Shown piece after piece: positions 1 through 6,161 of a stretch of 7,804 nucleotides of DNA. A program made the position numbers and the translations under genes. The notes under the pieces are model-generated. The model was not told the origin of the DNA and ran no database searches. It saw only the letters and a list, made by a program, of their open reading frames with translations. This stretch comes from DATGWF01 sp035299585. GTDB lineage: Bacteria > Actinomycetota > Actinomycetes > Actinomycetales > Microbacteriaceae. The stretch lies in NCBI GenBank assembly GCA_035299585.1, contig DATGWF010000019.1, forward strand, positions 1 through 7,804. The letters run 5' to 3'. The first letter of the stretch is position 1; each line of letters opens with the position of its first letter.

Positions 1-678
1 GACCCGATCCACGTTTCCGCCCTGAGCCCGCAACCGCGGCCCCGTGCAAATGGGCTGTCCGGCCACGAGCTGGATGCGCGCGTCACCGGGATTGTCCTCA
101 TCGATGGCATCCGAGTGGCCGATCCGGCATCAACGTGGTGCCAGCTCGCTGGCATGGTCGGGATTCCCGAACTTGTTGCCGTGGCTGACGCGATCATCAT
201 GCCGCTCGCGGGAGCCGACCCGCTCGTCACACTTGAGGAGCTCAACGAGGCTGTAGAGATTCGCAAGGGACACCGCGGTGCCAGCCAGCTGCGCACCGCT
301 CTCGACCTGGTGCGTCCCGGCTCCCGAAATCGCGTCGAGAGCGTCCTCCGTGTGCTGCTGCAGTATGCCGACCTCCCGACGCCGGAGCTCCACGTCGACG
401 TCGTCGACAGCGAAGGGAGCTGGCACACCGATATTGCCCTGGCGTTCCCGAAATACAAGGTTGGCGTCGACGTCCTCTTTGAGGCCGATCGTCCGTACCG
501 GGTGCGGAGTGCTGAGCTCGAGCGACTGGCCCGCCTCGACGACCTCGAGTGGCGAATGCTCTCGCTGAGCGATGCGGACGTGCACCCGTCCCGCCAATAC
601 GAGTTCCGGCAGAAGCTGCTCTCATTGCAACACTTGCTGCGGCAACAGGGGTGGCTCCCCGGCCGATCGGCCGCCTAG
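1..678 (+). CDS. DUF559/AbiEi-like hypothetical protein with degenerate nuclease core (5' end outside window)
   Basis: The frame is open from the first base, so this is the C-terminal 225 residues of a longer protein. A GTG at 115 is an internal codon; homologous-looking sequence such as VADPASTWCQLA begins before and runs through it. The layout resembles a common actinobacterial family: a DP.TW.QLA segment, a helical linker, an LVRPGSRNRVESVLR segment, then a PD-(D/E)XK-like domain (DUF559, Vsr-like). Members often carry an N-terminal AbiEi-type winged helix, which would lie upstream and cannot be seen. The usual nuclease signature is a D, then an E-x-D-G strand, then H-x-R. Here the D survives in HTDIALAFP, but the following strand reads VGVDVLFEADRPYR and lacks the expected DG and HHR, so catalysis is doubtful. 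The function is unknown; a cut-down nuclease or regulator is an inference. The last four bases overlap the convergent metal transporter gene. Confidence 0.8.
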   Translation, partial: DPIHVSALSPQPRPRANGLSGHELDARVTGIVLIDGIRVADPASTWCQLAGMVGIPELVAVADAIIMPLAGADPLVTLEELNEAVEIRKGHRGASQLRTALDLVRPGSRNRVESVLRVLLQYADLPTPELHVDVVDSEGSWHTDIALAFPKYKVGVDVLFEADRPYRVRSAELERLARLDDLEWRMLSLSDADVHPSRQYEFRQKLLSLQHLLRQQGWLPGRSAA

Positions 679-690
679 CGCAGGGCGGCC
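669..690. terminator. Candidate bidirectional terminator at the first convergent junction
   Basis: GGCCGCC (669-675) and GGCGGCC (684-690) form a perfect 7-bp inverted repeat with an 8-base loop that holds the stop codons of both converging genes. No T-tract follows on either strand, which is common in actinobacterial terminators. A 14-bp palindrome, CGGCCGATCGGCCG at 660-673, overlaps its left arm and could form a competing structure. The terminator role is inferred from position and symmetry only. Confidence 0.4.
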
Positions 691-1880
691 AGAATCAACA
701 GCCCCACGTTCACCGCAGACACCGAACCCGCAGCAAGCCAGCCCAGCAGGCGTGTTGCGGGTCGGTTGTGCCACCGGCCAAGCACGGCGGCGTCGCTCGT
801 GAGACGAACCAACGGGATGATTGCGAAGGGGATGCCGAACGAGAGCACGACTTGGCTCCACACCAGCGCACTCGTCGGTTCGACGCCGAGGGCCAGGAGG
901 GCGAGCGCGGGAACCATGGTCACGAGACGTCGGAGCCACATGGGAATCGAACGCCGAATGAGACCGGTCATGATTTCGGAACCGGCGTATGCTCCCACCG
1001 CACTCGAGGCCAGGCCGGAAGCGAGCAATCCCACAGCGAAAAGTGTCGCAACGACCGGCCCGAGGGTGGCCGCAATGTTCGCGTGTGCGCCCTCGAGGCT
1101 GTCTGTCCCCGCGGCGCCGTAGAGCGCCGAGGCTGCGAGGAGTAACAAACCGAGGTTGACGGCACCCGCGATAATCATGGCCACGGTGACATCCCAGCGT
1201 TGCGCGCGTAGGAGGGTGTCGATTGCTCCCGAAGTGGGAACCGACCCGGTGCGGTGTCGGTCTCGACTCAAGCCGGCGTGAGCGTAGATGGCATGCGGCA
1301 TGATTGTTGCGCCCAGAATTGACGTGGCGAGCAGCACCGAGTCAATCCCGGCAAAGCGTGGCACGAGTCCGTCAATTGCCGGCGCAATACTCGGCGGCTG
1401 GACGACAAGGCCCGTGATGAAGCCCAGGACGATGATCATGATGAGCGCACTGATGACGATTTCGAATCGTCGCGCACCGCGCACCGACAGCATCAGAAGC
1501 GAAACGCAGCCGGTGATGGCACCACCGATGACAAGCGGAACTCCGAAGAGGAGCCAGAGTGCGATCGCGCCACCGATAATCTCCGCGATGTCGGTCGCCA
1601 TGGCCACCGCCTCGGCCTGTAACCAGTACGCACGGCGCGTCCACGGTGAACGGAAGCGGGCACCGAGCGCCTCGGGGAGGCTCTGCCCGGTGACGACCCC
1701 GAGCTTGGCCGAGAGATACTGCACCAACCAGGCCATGAGGTTTCCGAGCACAACCACCCAGACCAGCAGGTAGCCGTAGCGCGCACCGGCAGTCATGTTG
1801 CTCGCGACGTTGCCGGGATCGAGGTAGGCGACGCCGGCGACCAGCGCAGGGCCGAGCAGTCCGACCATCCGCTGATTCAT
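675..1880 (-). CDS. mntH: Nramp family divalent metal (Mn2+/Fe2+) transporter, MntH-like
   Basis: A 401-residue integral membrane protein of the Nramp (SLC11) family, which imports Mn2+ and other divalent metals together with protons. The first membrane helix holds the DPGN motif (residues 21-24). A later helix holds MPH (194-196) in the context GATIMPHAIYAHAG. In solved Nramp structures these two unwound helices supply the metal ligands, so D21, N24 and M194 are the expected ligands here. ATDIAEIIGG (95-104) is also typical of the family. The length suits an 11-helix bacterial MntH. The ATG at 1880 lies six bases after a TAGGCT box and has no clear Shine-Dalgarno, suggesting leaderless translation; a second Met at residue 5 is a less likely start. 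It is divergent from the RNA methyltransferase gene, with 31 bases between, and convergent with the DUF559-like gene. Substrate preference is by family only. No MntR or Fur-like operator is obvious. Confidence 0.95.
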   Translation of the reverse strand: MNQRMVGLLGPALVAGVAYLDPGNVASNMTAGARYGYLLVWVVVLGNLMAWLVQYLSAKLGVVTGQSLPEALGARFRSPWTRRAYWLQAEAVAMATDIAEIIGGAIALWLLFGVPLVIGGAITGCVSLLMLSVRGARRFEIVISALIMIIVLGFITGLVVQPPSIAPAIDGLVPRFAGIDSVLLATSILGATIMPHAIYAHAGLSRDRHRTGSVPTSGAIDTLLRAQRWDVTVAMIIAGAVNLGLLLLAASALYGAAGTDSLEGAHANIAATLGPVVATLFAVGLLASGLASSAVGAYAGSEIMTGLIRRSIPMWLRRLVTMVPALALLALGVEPTSALVWSQVVLSFGIPFAIIPLVRLTSDAAVLGRWHNRPATRLLGWLAAGSVSAVNVGLLILAALR

Positions 1881-1886
1881 GGCACC

Positions 1887-1892
1887 AGCCTA
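1887..1892 (-). promoter_or_regulatory. -10 box of mntH, leaderless configuration
   Basis: On the minus strand this reads TAGGCT, matching the actinobacterial TANNNT -10 consensus. Exactly six bases (1881-1886) separate it from the mntH ATG, placing the predicted transcription start on the A of the start codon. It overlaps an 8-bp palindrome, GCCTAGGC (1888-1895). No -35 box is recognisable. Confidence 0.55.
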
Positions 1893-1899
1893 GGCGGGC

Positions 1900-1905
1900 T
1901 ACGGT
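1900..1905 (+). promoter_or_regulatory. -10 box of the TrmH-family gene, leaderless configuration
   Basis: TACGGT matches TANNNT and is followed by six bases (ggtttc) and then the GTG start at 1912, so transcription should begin on the start codon itself. Its -35 region would fall across the mntH start codon; TTCATG at 1876-1881 is at best a weak match. The divergent mntH -10 box lies only seven bases away, so the two promoters probably compete for polymerase. Confidence 0.5.
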
Positions 1906-1911
1906 GGTTTC

Positions 1912-2532
1912 GTGACCGACAATCCAAGCCATGAAATGAGCACGCACGGTGTGGGCCCGTGGGTGGGCGACTGGCCGGAGGGTGATTGGTGGGATTCGGA
2001 ACTCCTCGCCTCCGGCGACACCCGCAACGTCATCGACCGGTATCGCTACTGGACAATGGCGGCCATTGTCGCGGACCTCGATTCGCATCGGCACGCATTT
2101 CATGTGGCCATTGAGAACTGGCAGCACGACATGAACATTGGTTCAATCGTGCGTTCGGCAAATGCGTTTGCCGCCGAGGTGGTGCACATCATTGGACGAC
2201 GGCGGTGGAACAAACGGGGGGCCATGGTCACGGATCGGTACCAGCACGTGCAGTATCACGAGAGCGTCGAGGAGTTCGCCGCGTGGGCTCGGGAGGACGG
2301 GCTCCCGATCATCGCGGTCGACAACATCGAGGGGTGTGTTCCCGTCGAGCGCTTCACCTGGCCGGAGCGCTGCGTCATGCTCTTTGGCCAAGAGGGACCC
2401 GGCCTGAGCCCCGAAGCGGTCTCGGCGGCCGAGGCCGTGGTGGAGATCACCCAGTACGGCTCAACGCGCAGCATCAACGCTTCTGCCGCAGCGGCGGTCA
2501 CGATGTTTAGCTGGTGTCTCCAGCACGCCTGA
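1912..2532 (+). CDS. SpoU/TrmH-family RNA 2'-O-methyltransferase
   Basis: A 206-residue SPOUT-class enzyme expected to transfer a methyl group from S-adenosylmethionine to a ribose 2'-OH in tRNA or rRNA. The three SpoU motifs are present in order: NIGSIVRSANAF (residues 75-86, with the conserved N and R), LFGQEGPGLSPEA (157-169) and ITQYGSTRSINASAA (179-193), which build the knotted cofactor site. About 65 residues before motif 1, rich in Trp and acidic residues, include the segment NVIDRYRYW, which I recall as typical of an actinobacterial branch of the family. The RNA target cannot be read from sequence. The GTG start at 1912 is chosen because it lies six bases after a TACGGT box and gives the complete N-terminus. 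The gene ends flush against the convergent AlkD-like gene, the two stop codons forming TGATCA. Confidence 0.93.
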   Translation: MTDNPSHEMSTHGVGPWVGDWPEGDWWDSELLASGDTRNVIDRYRYWTMAAIVADLDSHRHAFHVAIENWQHDMNIGSIVRSANAFAAEVVHIIGRRRWNKRGAMVTDRYQHVQYHESVEEFAAWAREDGLPIIAVDNIEGCVPVERFTWPERCVMLFGQEGPGLSPEAVSAAEAVVEITQYGSTRSINASAAAAVTMFSWCLQHA

Positions 2533-3315
2533 TCACGGGCGGAGCGAGCGAAAATACGCCCGTTCATCGGGGCTGAGGTGTTCCGTCGCGTAGCTCAGCA
2601 TGACGCGGGGCATTCGAGGCGCGAACGCTTCAAGGGTGTCGAGCAAAATGCCTACGTCGACGCGTTTGCCGATTTCGCGCAGCATCCAACCCGAAGCCTT
2701 CTGCAGCAAATCCTCGCGACTGTCGAGGTAGAGCGGGAGGAGCTCAAGGGTTGGTTTCGCATTGCCGCGCGTGATGAACGCGAGCGTGCTGAGCATTGCG
2801 ATGCGCCGCTTCCACAGGTCGTGCGACTGGGCCAGTGCGTGCAGTTCGGCACTCGGGTGGTCGACGAGCCACGCTCCGAGGATGTGCGGGGCCGAGCTGT
2901 CGACGATGTCCCAGTTGTTGACGCGCCCCCGCTCGATGACGGACCGGTACCAGTCGACGATGCCCTCTTGTGTGGCGCGCTCGCCATGCTTCTGGGCGGC
3001 ACGGAACTGTTCGACGGCTATGAGCACGCCGGTGAGCCGATGTTCGTGGACGGGCGAATCGAGCAGAACGTCGAGCTCTTCGAGCGGGAGGTGGCGGTAC
3101 GAACGCGCGACCCGTCGCTGCTCGGGAACAGCGACGCCGATGAAGCGGTCACCCTCGCCGTACTCACCCGGCCCCGTCTTGAAGAACCAGGCGCTCGCCT
3201 CCGCACGGCCCGGCGTGGTGCGCTCGGAGAGCGCATCCATAACCGCACGAGCGGTCTGCGTTTCCGGAGACGCCATCGGGCCCGGCGCCCGACGCGCACC
3301 CGCGGGATTCCCCAT
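2533..3315 (-). CDS. AlkD-like HEAT-repeat DNA alkylation repair protein
   Basis: About 260 residues of the AlkC/AlkD DNA alkylation repair family. These HEAT-repeat glycosylases excise positively charged alkylated bases such as N3- and N7-alkylpurines without flipping the base. Near the N-terminus is the hallmark FFKTGPGEYGEGDRFIGV (residues 44-61). NNWDIVDSSAPHILG supplies W135 and D139, matching the AlkD Trp/catalytic Asp pair. WKRRIAML (from 168) supplies the conserved Arg, and KASGWMLREIGK supplies W210. All key residues are present, so an active enzyme is likely. The start is uncertain. ATG 3315 is preceded by a weak GAG five bases upstream and lies 19 bases after argG. ATG 3276 gives 247 residues and fits the usual family N-terminus, but has no Shine-Dalgarno and directly follows a small hairpin. 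GTG codons at 3318 and 3321 are also possible. Probably co-transcribed with argG. Confidence 0.9.
   Translation of the reverse strand: MGNPAGARRAPGPMASPETQTARAVMDALSERTTPGRAEASAWFFKTGPGEYGEGDRFIGVAVPEQRRVARSYRHLPLEELDVLLDSPVHEHRLTGVLIAVEQFRAAQKHGERATQEGIVDWYRSVIERGRVNNWDIVDSSAPHILGAWLVDHPSAELHALAQSHDLWKRRIAMLSTLAFITRGNAKPTLELLPLYLDSREDLLQKASGWMLREIGKRVDVGILLDTLEAFAPRMPRVMLSYATEHLSPDERAYFRSLRP
2535..2563. terminator. Candidate bidirectional terminator at the second convergent junction
   Basis: ACGGGCG (2535-2541) and CGCCCGT (2557-2563) form a perfect 7-bp inverted repeat with a 15-base loop. It begins just after the methyltransferase stop codon and covers the last codons of the AlkD-like gene, so it could end transcripts from both sides. 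There is no T-tract, and the role is inferred from position. Confidence 0.35.
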
Positions 3316-3334
3316 CACCACTCGGGCCGAAGCG

Positions 3335-4759
3335 TTAGTCGGTACCGAGGTCGAAAGCGGCGGCCTCGTTTGCGGCGTTGGTGCGTTCGTCGCTCGCATC
3401 CAATCGACCTGCCGCAATCGCACCAGCGGACCCTTCGGTCACCTGACCGATGAGGTGCGCTGTTGCGCCCGAGAGCACGCTTTGGCTCGCATACTGCTCG
3501 AGACGAGCGCGAGAGTCGGCAATATCGAGGTTGCGCATGGTGAGCTGGCCGATGCGGTCTTCCGGACCGAAGGCGGCATCGCCGACCTTCTCCATGGAGA
3601 GCTTGTCCGGGTGATAGGACAGCGCCGGACCGCGCGTATCGAGGATGGTGTAATCATCGCCGCGACGCAGACGCAGAACGACCTCGCCCGTGATGGCCGA
3701 GCCCACCCAGCGCTGAATTGATTCGCGCAACATGAGCGATTGAGGGTCGAACCATCGACCCTCGTACATGAGTCGGCCGAGTCGGCGACCTTCCGCGTGG
3801 TAGTTCGCGACGGTGTCCTCATTGTGGATGGCACTGAGCAGGCGCTCATACCCAATGTGGAGCAGGGCCATTCCCGGCGCCTCGTAAATGCCACGGCTCT
3901 TCGCCTCGATGATACGGTTCTCGATCTGGTCGCTCATCCCGAGGCCGTGTCGACCGCCGATGCGGTTTGCCTCCATGACCAGCGCAACCGGGTCGGCATA
4001 TTCGACGCCGTTGATCGACACTGGCCGGCCCTCGGAGTATCCCAGCGTGACCTCTTCGGTGGCGATGGCGACCGATTCGTCCCAGTGTGCGACGCCCATG
4101 ATGGGGACGACGAGGTCCATGCCCTCGCTCAGGTGTTCGAGCTTTTTCGCCTCGTGCGAGGCGCCCCAAATGTTGGCATCGGTCGAGTACGCCTTCTCGG
4201 TCGATGCGCGATAGGGCAGGTCGCGCGCCTGCAACCACTCGCTCATTTCGTGGCGTCCGCCGAGCTCTCGCACGAACTCGGCGTCAAGCCAGGGCTTGTA
4301 GATGCGCAGCGCCGGGTTTGCCATGAGGCCGTAGCGGTAGAACCGCTCGATGTCGTTTCCCTTATAGGTGGATCCGTCGCCCCAAATGTCGACGCCGTCC
4401 TCGCGCATCGCTCGAACCAGCAGGGTTCCGGTGACCGCGCGCCCGATCGGCGTGGTGTTGAAGTAGATCTTGCCCGCGGTGCGGATATGGAACGCCCCGC
4501 ACTGCAGTGCGACAAAACCTTCCTCGACGAGGGCCGCCTTCGCGTCCACCAGCCGAGCCAGTTCGGCGCCGTATTCGAACGCGCGTCCCGGGACCGAGTC
4601 GATGTCAGGCTCGTCGTACTGGCCGAGGTCGGCGGTGTACGTGCAGGGCACAGCGCCCTTCTCTCGCATCCAGGCCACCGCGCACGAGGTGTCGAGACCC
4701 CCGGAGAAAGCGATACCGACGCGCTCGCCGACGGGCAACTGAGAAAGCACCTTAGACAT
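3335..4759 (-). CDS. argG: Argininosuccinate synthase, long (type 2, E. coli-like) form
   Basis: A 474-residue cytoplasmic enzyme that joins citrulline and aspartate, using ATP, to make argininosuccinate in the penultimate step of arginine synthesis. The ATP-binding P-loop AFSGGLDTS is at residues 17-25. TADLGQ (42-47), YFNTTPIGRAVTGT (99-112) and WGDGSTYKGNDIERFYRYG (from 126) follow. The segment from NRIGGRHGLGMSDQIENR through EAPGMALLHI is nearly identical, as I recall it, to E. coli ArgG. The C-terminus is about 25 residues longer than in E. coli and rich in Ala and Asp. Many actinobacteria use the shorter type (about 400 residues) next to argH; here argG stands alone, with no other arg gene in the window. 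The ATG at 4759 has no Shine-Dalgarno and lies six bases after a TAGACT box, suggesting leaderless translation. purA diverges 115 bases away, and the AlkD-like gene follows 19 bases downstream. Confidence 0.97.
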   Translation of the reverse strand: MSKVLSQLPVGERVGIAFSGGLDTSCAVAWMREKGAVPCTYTADLGQYDEPDIDSVPGRAFEYGAELARLVDAKAALVEEGFVALQCGAFHIRTAGKIYFNTTPIGRAVTGTLLVRAMREDGVDIWGDGSTYKGNDIERFYRYGLMANPALRIYKPWLDAEFVRELGGRHEMSEWLQARDLPYRASTEKAYSTDANIWGASHEAKKLEHLSEGMDLVVPIMGVAHWDESVAIATEEVTLGYSEGRPVSINGVEYADPVALVMEANRIGGRHGLGMSDQIENRIIEAKSRGIYEAPGMALLHIGYERLLSAIHNEDTVANYHAEGRRLGRLMYEGRWFDPQSLMLRESIQRWVGSAITGEVVLRLRRGDDYTILDTRGPALSYHPDKLSMEKVGDAAFGPEDRIGQLTMRNLDIADSRARLEQYASQSVLSGATAHLIGQVTEGSAGAIAAGRLDASDERTNAANEAAAFDLGTD

Positions 4760-4762
4760 GCC

Positions 4763-4791
4763 CCGAGTCTAAGCGTTCACACATGACTCGG
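4763..4791. repeat. Inverted repeat over the argG promoter (possible operator)
   Basis: CCGAGTC (4763-4769) and GACTCGG (4785-4791) are perfect 7-bp arms separated by 15 bases. The left arm overlaps the argG -10 box, and the right arm falls in the upstream promoter region. This is where a dimeric repressor could bind. It does not resemble the AT-rich ArgR box. Arms this short can occur by chance. Confidence 0.3.
4766..4771 (-). promoter_or_regulatory. -10 box of argG, leaderless configuration
   Basis: On the minus strand this reads TAGACT, a good TANNNT match. Six bases (4760-4765) separate it from the ATG, so the predicted transcription start is the start codon. The absence of a Shine-Dalgarno sequence agrees with this. 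No -35 box is recognisable. Confidence 0.6.
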
Positions 4792-4814
4792 CCGAAGAGC
4801 AGCCGACTTCAGCA

Positions 4815-4839
4815 CGCCTCCCGAGACATGGCGGAGGCG
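4815..4839. repeat. Inverted repeat just upstream of the purA -10 box (possible operator)
   Basis: CGCCTCC (4815-4821) and GGAGGCG (4833-4839) are perfect 7-bp arms separated by 11 bases. They cover the expected -35 region and end one base before the TAGGCT box. A regulator bound here would block purA transcription. As a transcript on the minus strand it would lie upstream of argG and make no obvious sense as a terminator. Function is inferred from position. Confidence 0.3.
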
Positions 4840-4840
4840 A

Positions 4841-4846
4841 TAGGCT
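4841..4846 (+). promoter_or_regulatory. -10 box of purA
   Basis: TAGGCT matches TANNNT. Transcription would start near 4853, giving a leader of roughly 20 bases that carries a Shine-Dalgarno sequence. It has the same hexamer as the mntH box but a different spacing to the start codon. No -35 box is visible at the usual distance. Confidence 0.5.
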
Positions 4847-4863
4847 GGGGTGTCAGAGCGAGT

Positions 4864-4870
4864 AAGGGGA
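4864..4870 (+). promoter_or_regulatory. Ribosome binding site of purA
   Basis: AAGGGGA lies four bases before the ATG at 4875. It fixes the start and contrasts with the leaderless-looking mntH, methyltransferase and argG starts. Confidence 0.65.
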
Positions 4871-4874
4871 AACG

Positions 4875-6161
4875 ATGCCAGCAATCGTCCTCATTGGGGC
4901 CCAGTGGGGCGACGAAGGTAAAGGCAAAGCGACCGACTTGCTCGGCAGCCGACTCGATTACGTCGTCAAGTTCAACGGTGGCAACAATGCTGGCCATACC
5001 GTCGTCGTCGGCAACGAGAAGTATGCGCTGCACCTGCTGCCCTCCGGCATCCTCACGCCGGGCGTGGTCCCCGTGATTGGTAACGGCGTCGTTGTCGACA
5101 TTGAAGTGCTGTTCGAGGAGCTCGACGCCCTCAGCTCGCGCGGTGTGGACGTCTCGAAGCTTCGCATTTCCGCGAACGCGCACGTCATTACCCAGTACCA
5201 CCGCACGCTCGACAAGGTGACCGAACGCTTCCTCGGCAAGCGCCAGATCGGCACCACCGGCCGAGGCATTGGCCCGACGTACGCCGACAAAATCAATCGC
5301 GTTGGTATTCGCATGCAAGACCTCTTCGACGAGGGCATTTTGCGCCAAAAGGTCGAGGGAGCCCTCGACCAGAAGAACCACCTGCTCGTCAAGATTTACA
5401 ACCGCCGCGCCATCGACCCGGCGGCCGTCGCCGATGAGCTGCTCAGCTACGCCGAGCGGCTGCGCCCGATGGTGACCGACACGGCGCTGGAGTTGCACCG
5501 TGCGCTTGAGCGGGGTGACACCGTCTTGTTCGAGGGCGGTCAGGCGACCATGCTCGACGTCGACCATGGCACCTACCCGTTCGTCACGTCGTCGAATGCG
5601 ACGTCGGGTGGAGCGGTGACGGGTTCGGGCATTGCTCCCAACCAAATCGACCGGGTCATCGCCGTCGTGAAGGCGTACACCACCCGGGTGGGTTCGGGCC
5701 CATTCCCGACCGAACTTTTCGACCAATGGGGCGAGTTCCTCGCGGAGACCGGTCACGAATACGGCACGACAACCGGCCGTCGCCGTCGCTGCGGATGGTA
5801 CGACGCCCCGATCGCCCGCTACTCGGCCCGAATCAACGGTGTGACCGATTTCGTGCTCACCAAGCTCGATGTGCTCACCGGCATTGAGCGCATCCCGGTG
5901 TGTGTCGGCTACGACGTTGAGGGCGTGCGGTTCGACGAAATGCCCGTCAATCAGAGTGACTTCCACCACGCGAAGCCGATCTACGAAGAGTTCCCCGGTT
6001 GGACCGAGGACATTTCCGGTGCCCGCGAATTCAGCGACCTGCCGAAGAACGCACAGGATTACGTGCTTGCGCTCGAAGCCATGAGCGGCGCTCGCATTTC
6101 GGCCATCGGTGTCGGGCCATCGCGCGACGCGATTATTTCGCGGCACGACCTCATCGACTAG
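4875..6161 (+). CDS. purA: Adenylosuccinate synthase
   Basis: A 428-residue cytoplasmic enzyme, full length for the family, that couples IMP and aspartate using GTP to form adenylosuccinate, the committed step toward AMP. The N-terminal loop is QWGDEGKGK (residues 10-18), with the catalytic base at D13. KFNGGNNAGHTV follows with the catalytic His at H41, the same numbering as in E. coli. TTGRGIGPTYADK is the IMP-binding loop. DVDHGTYPFVTSSNATSGG and the C-terminal TKLDVL guanine-binding motif are also intact. The usual FEGAQGTLLD segment reads FEGGQATMLD here, a variant I recall from Microbacteriaceae and not a sign of damage. The start is set by the AAGGGGA ribosome binding site. purA is monocistronic by position, divergent from argG and convergent with the symporter gene, sharing the four bases CTAG with its stop codon. 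ArgG and PurA follow the same logic: aspartate is added, and fumarate is released later by a lyase. Confidence 0.98.
   Translation: MPAIVLIGAQWGDEGKGKATDLLGSRLDYVVKFNGGNNAGHTVVVGNEKYALHLLPSGILTPGVVPVIGNGVVVDIEVLFEELDALSSRGVDVSKLRISANAHVITQYHRTLDKVTERFLGKRQIGTTGRGIGPTYADKINRVGIRMQDLFDEGILRQKVEGALDQKNHLLVKIYNRRAIDPAAVADELLSYAERLRPMVTDTALELHRALERGDTVLFEGGQATMLDVDHGTYPFVTSSNATSGGAVTGSGIAPNQIDRVIAVVKAYTTRVGSGPFPTELFDQWGEFLAETGHEYGTTTGRRRRCGWYDAPIARYSARINGVTDFVLTKLDVLTGIERIPVCVGYDVEGVRFDEMPVNQSDFHHAKPIYEEFPGWTEDISGAREFSDLPKNAQDYVLALEAMSGARISAIGVGPSRDAIISRHDLID

Noticed and set aside
115..117. GTG as a true start of the DUF559-like protein
   Set aside because: The frame is open to the window edge and the residues before it (such as LSGHELDARVTGIVLIDG) look like genuine family sequence, so the gene begins upstream.
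3339..3348. The palindrome TCGGTACCGA near the argG stop codon
   Set aside because: Ten bases with no room for a hairpin loop of useful stability. It encodes the last residues of ArgG, so chance is the simpler explanation.
2578..3453. A 291-codon open frame on the plus strand opposite the AlkD-like gene
   Set aside because: The minus-strand frame carries all AlkD-family key residues. The plus-strand product has no recognisable motif.
3740..4786. A 348-codon open frame on the plus strand opposite argG
   Set aside because: Antisense to a full, conserved argG. No domain or promoter is visible, and it runs through the argG promoter. A high-GC shadow frame.
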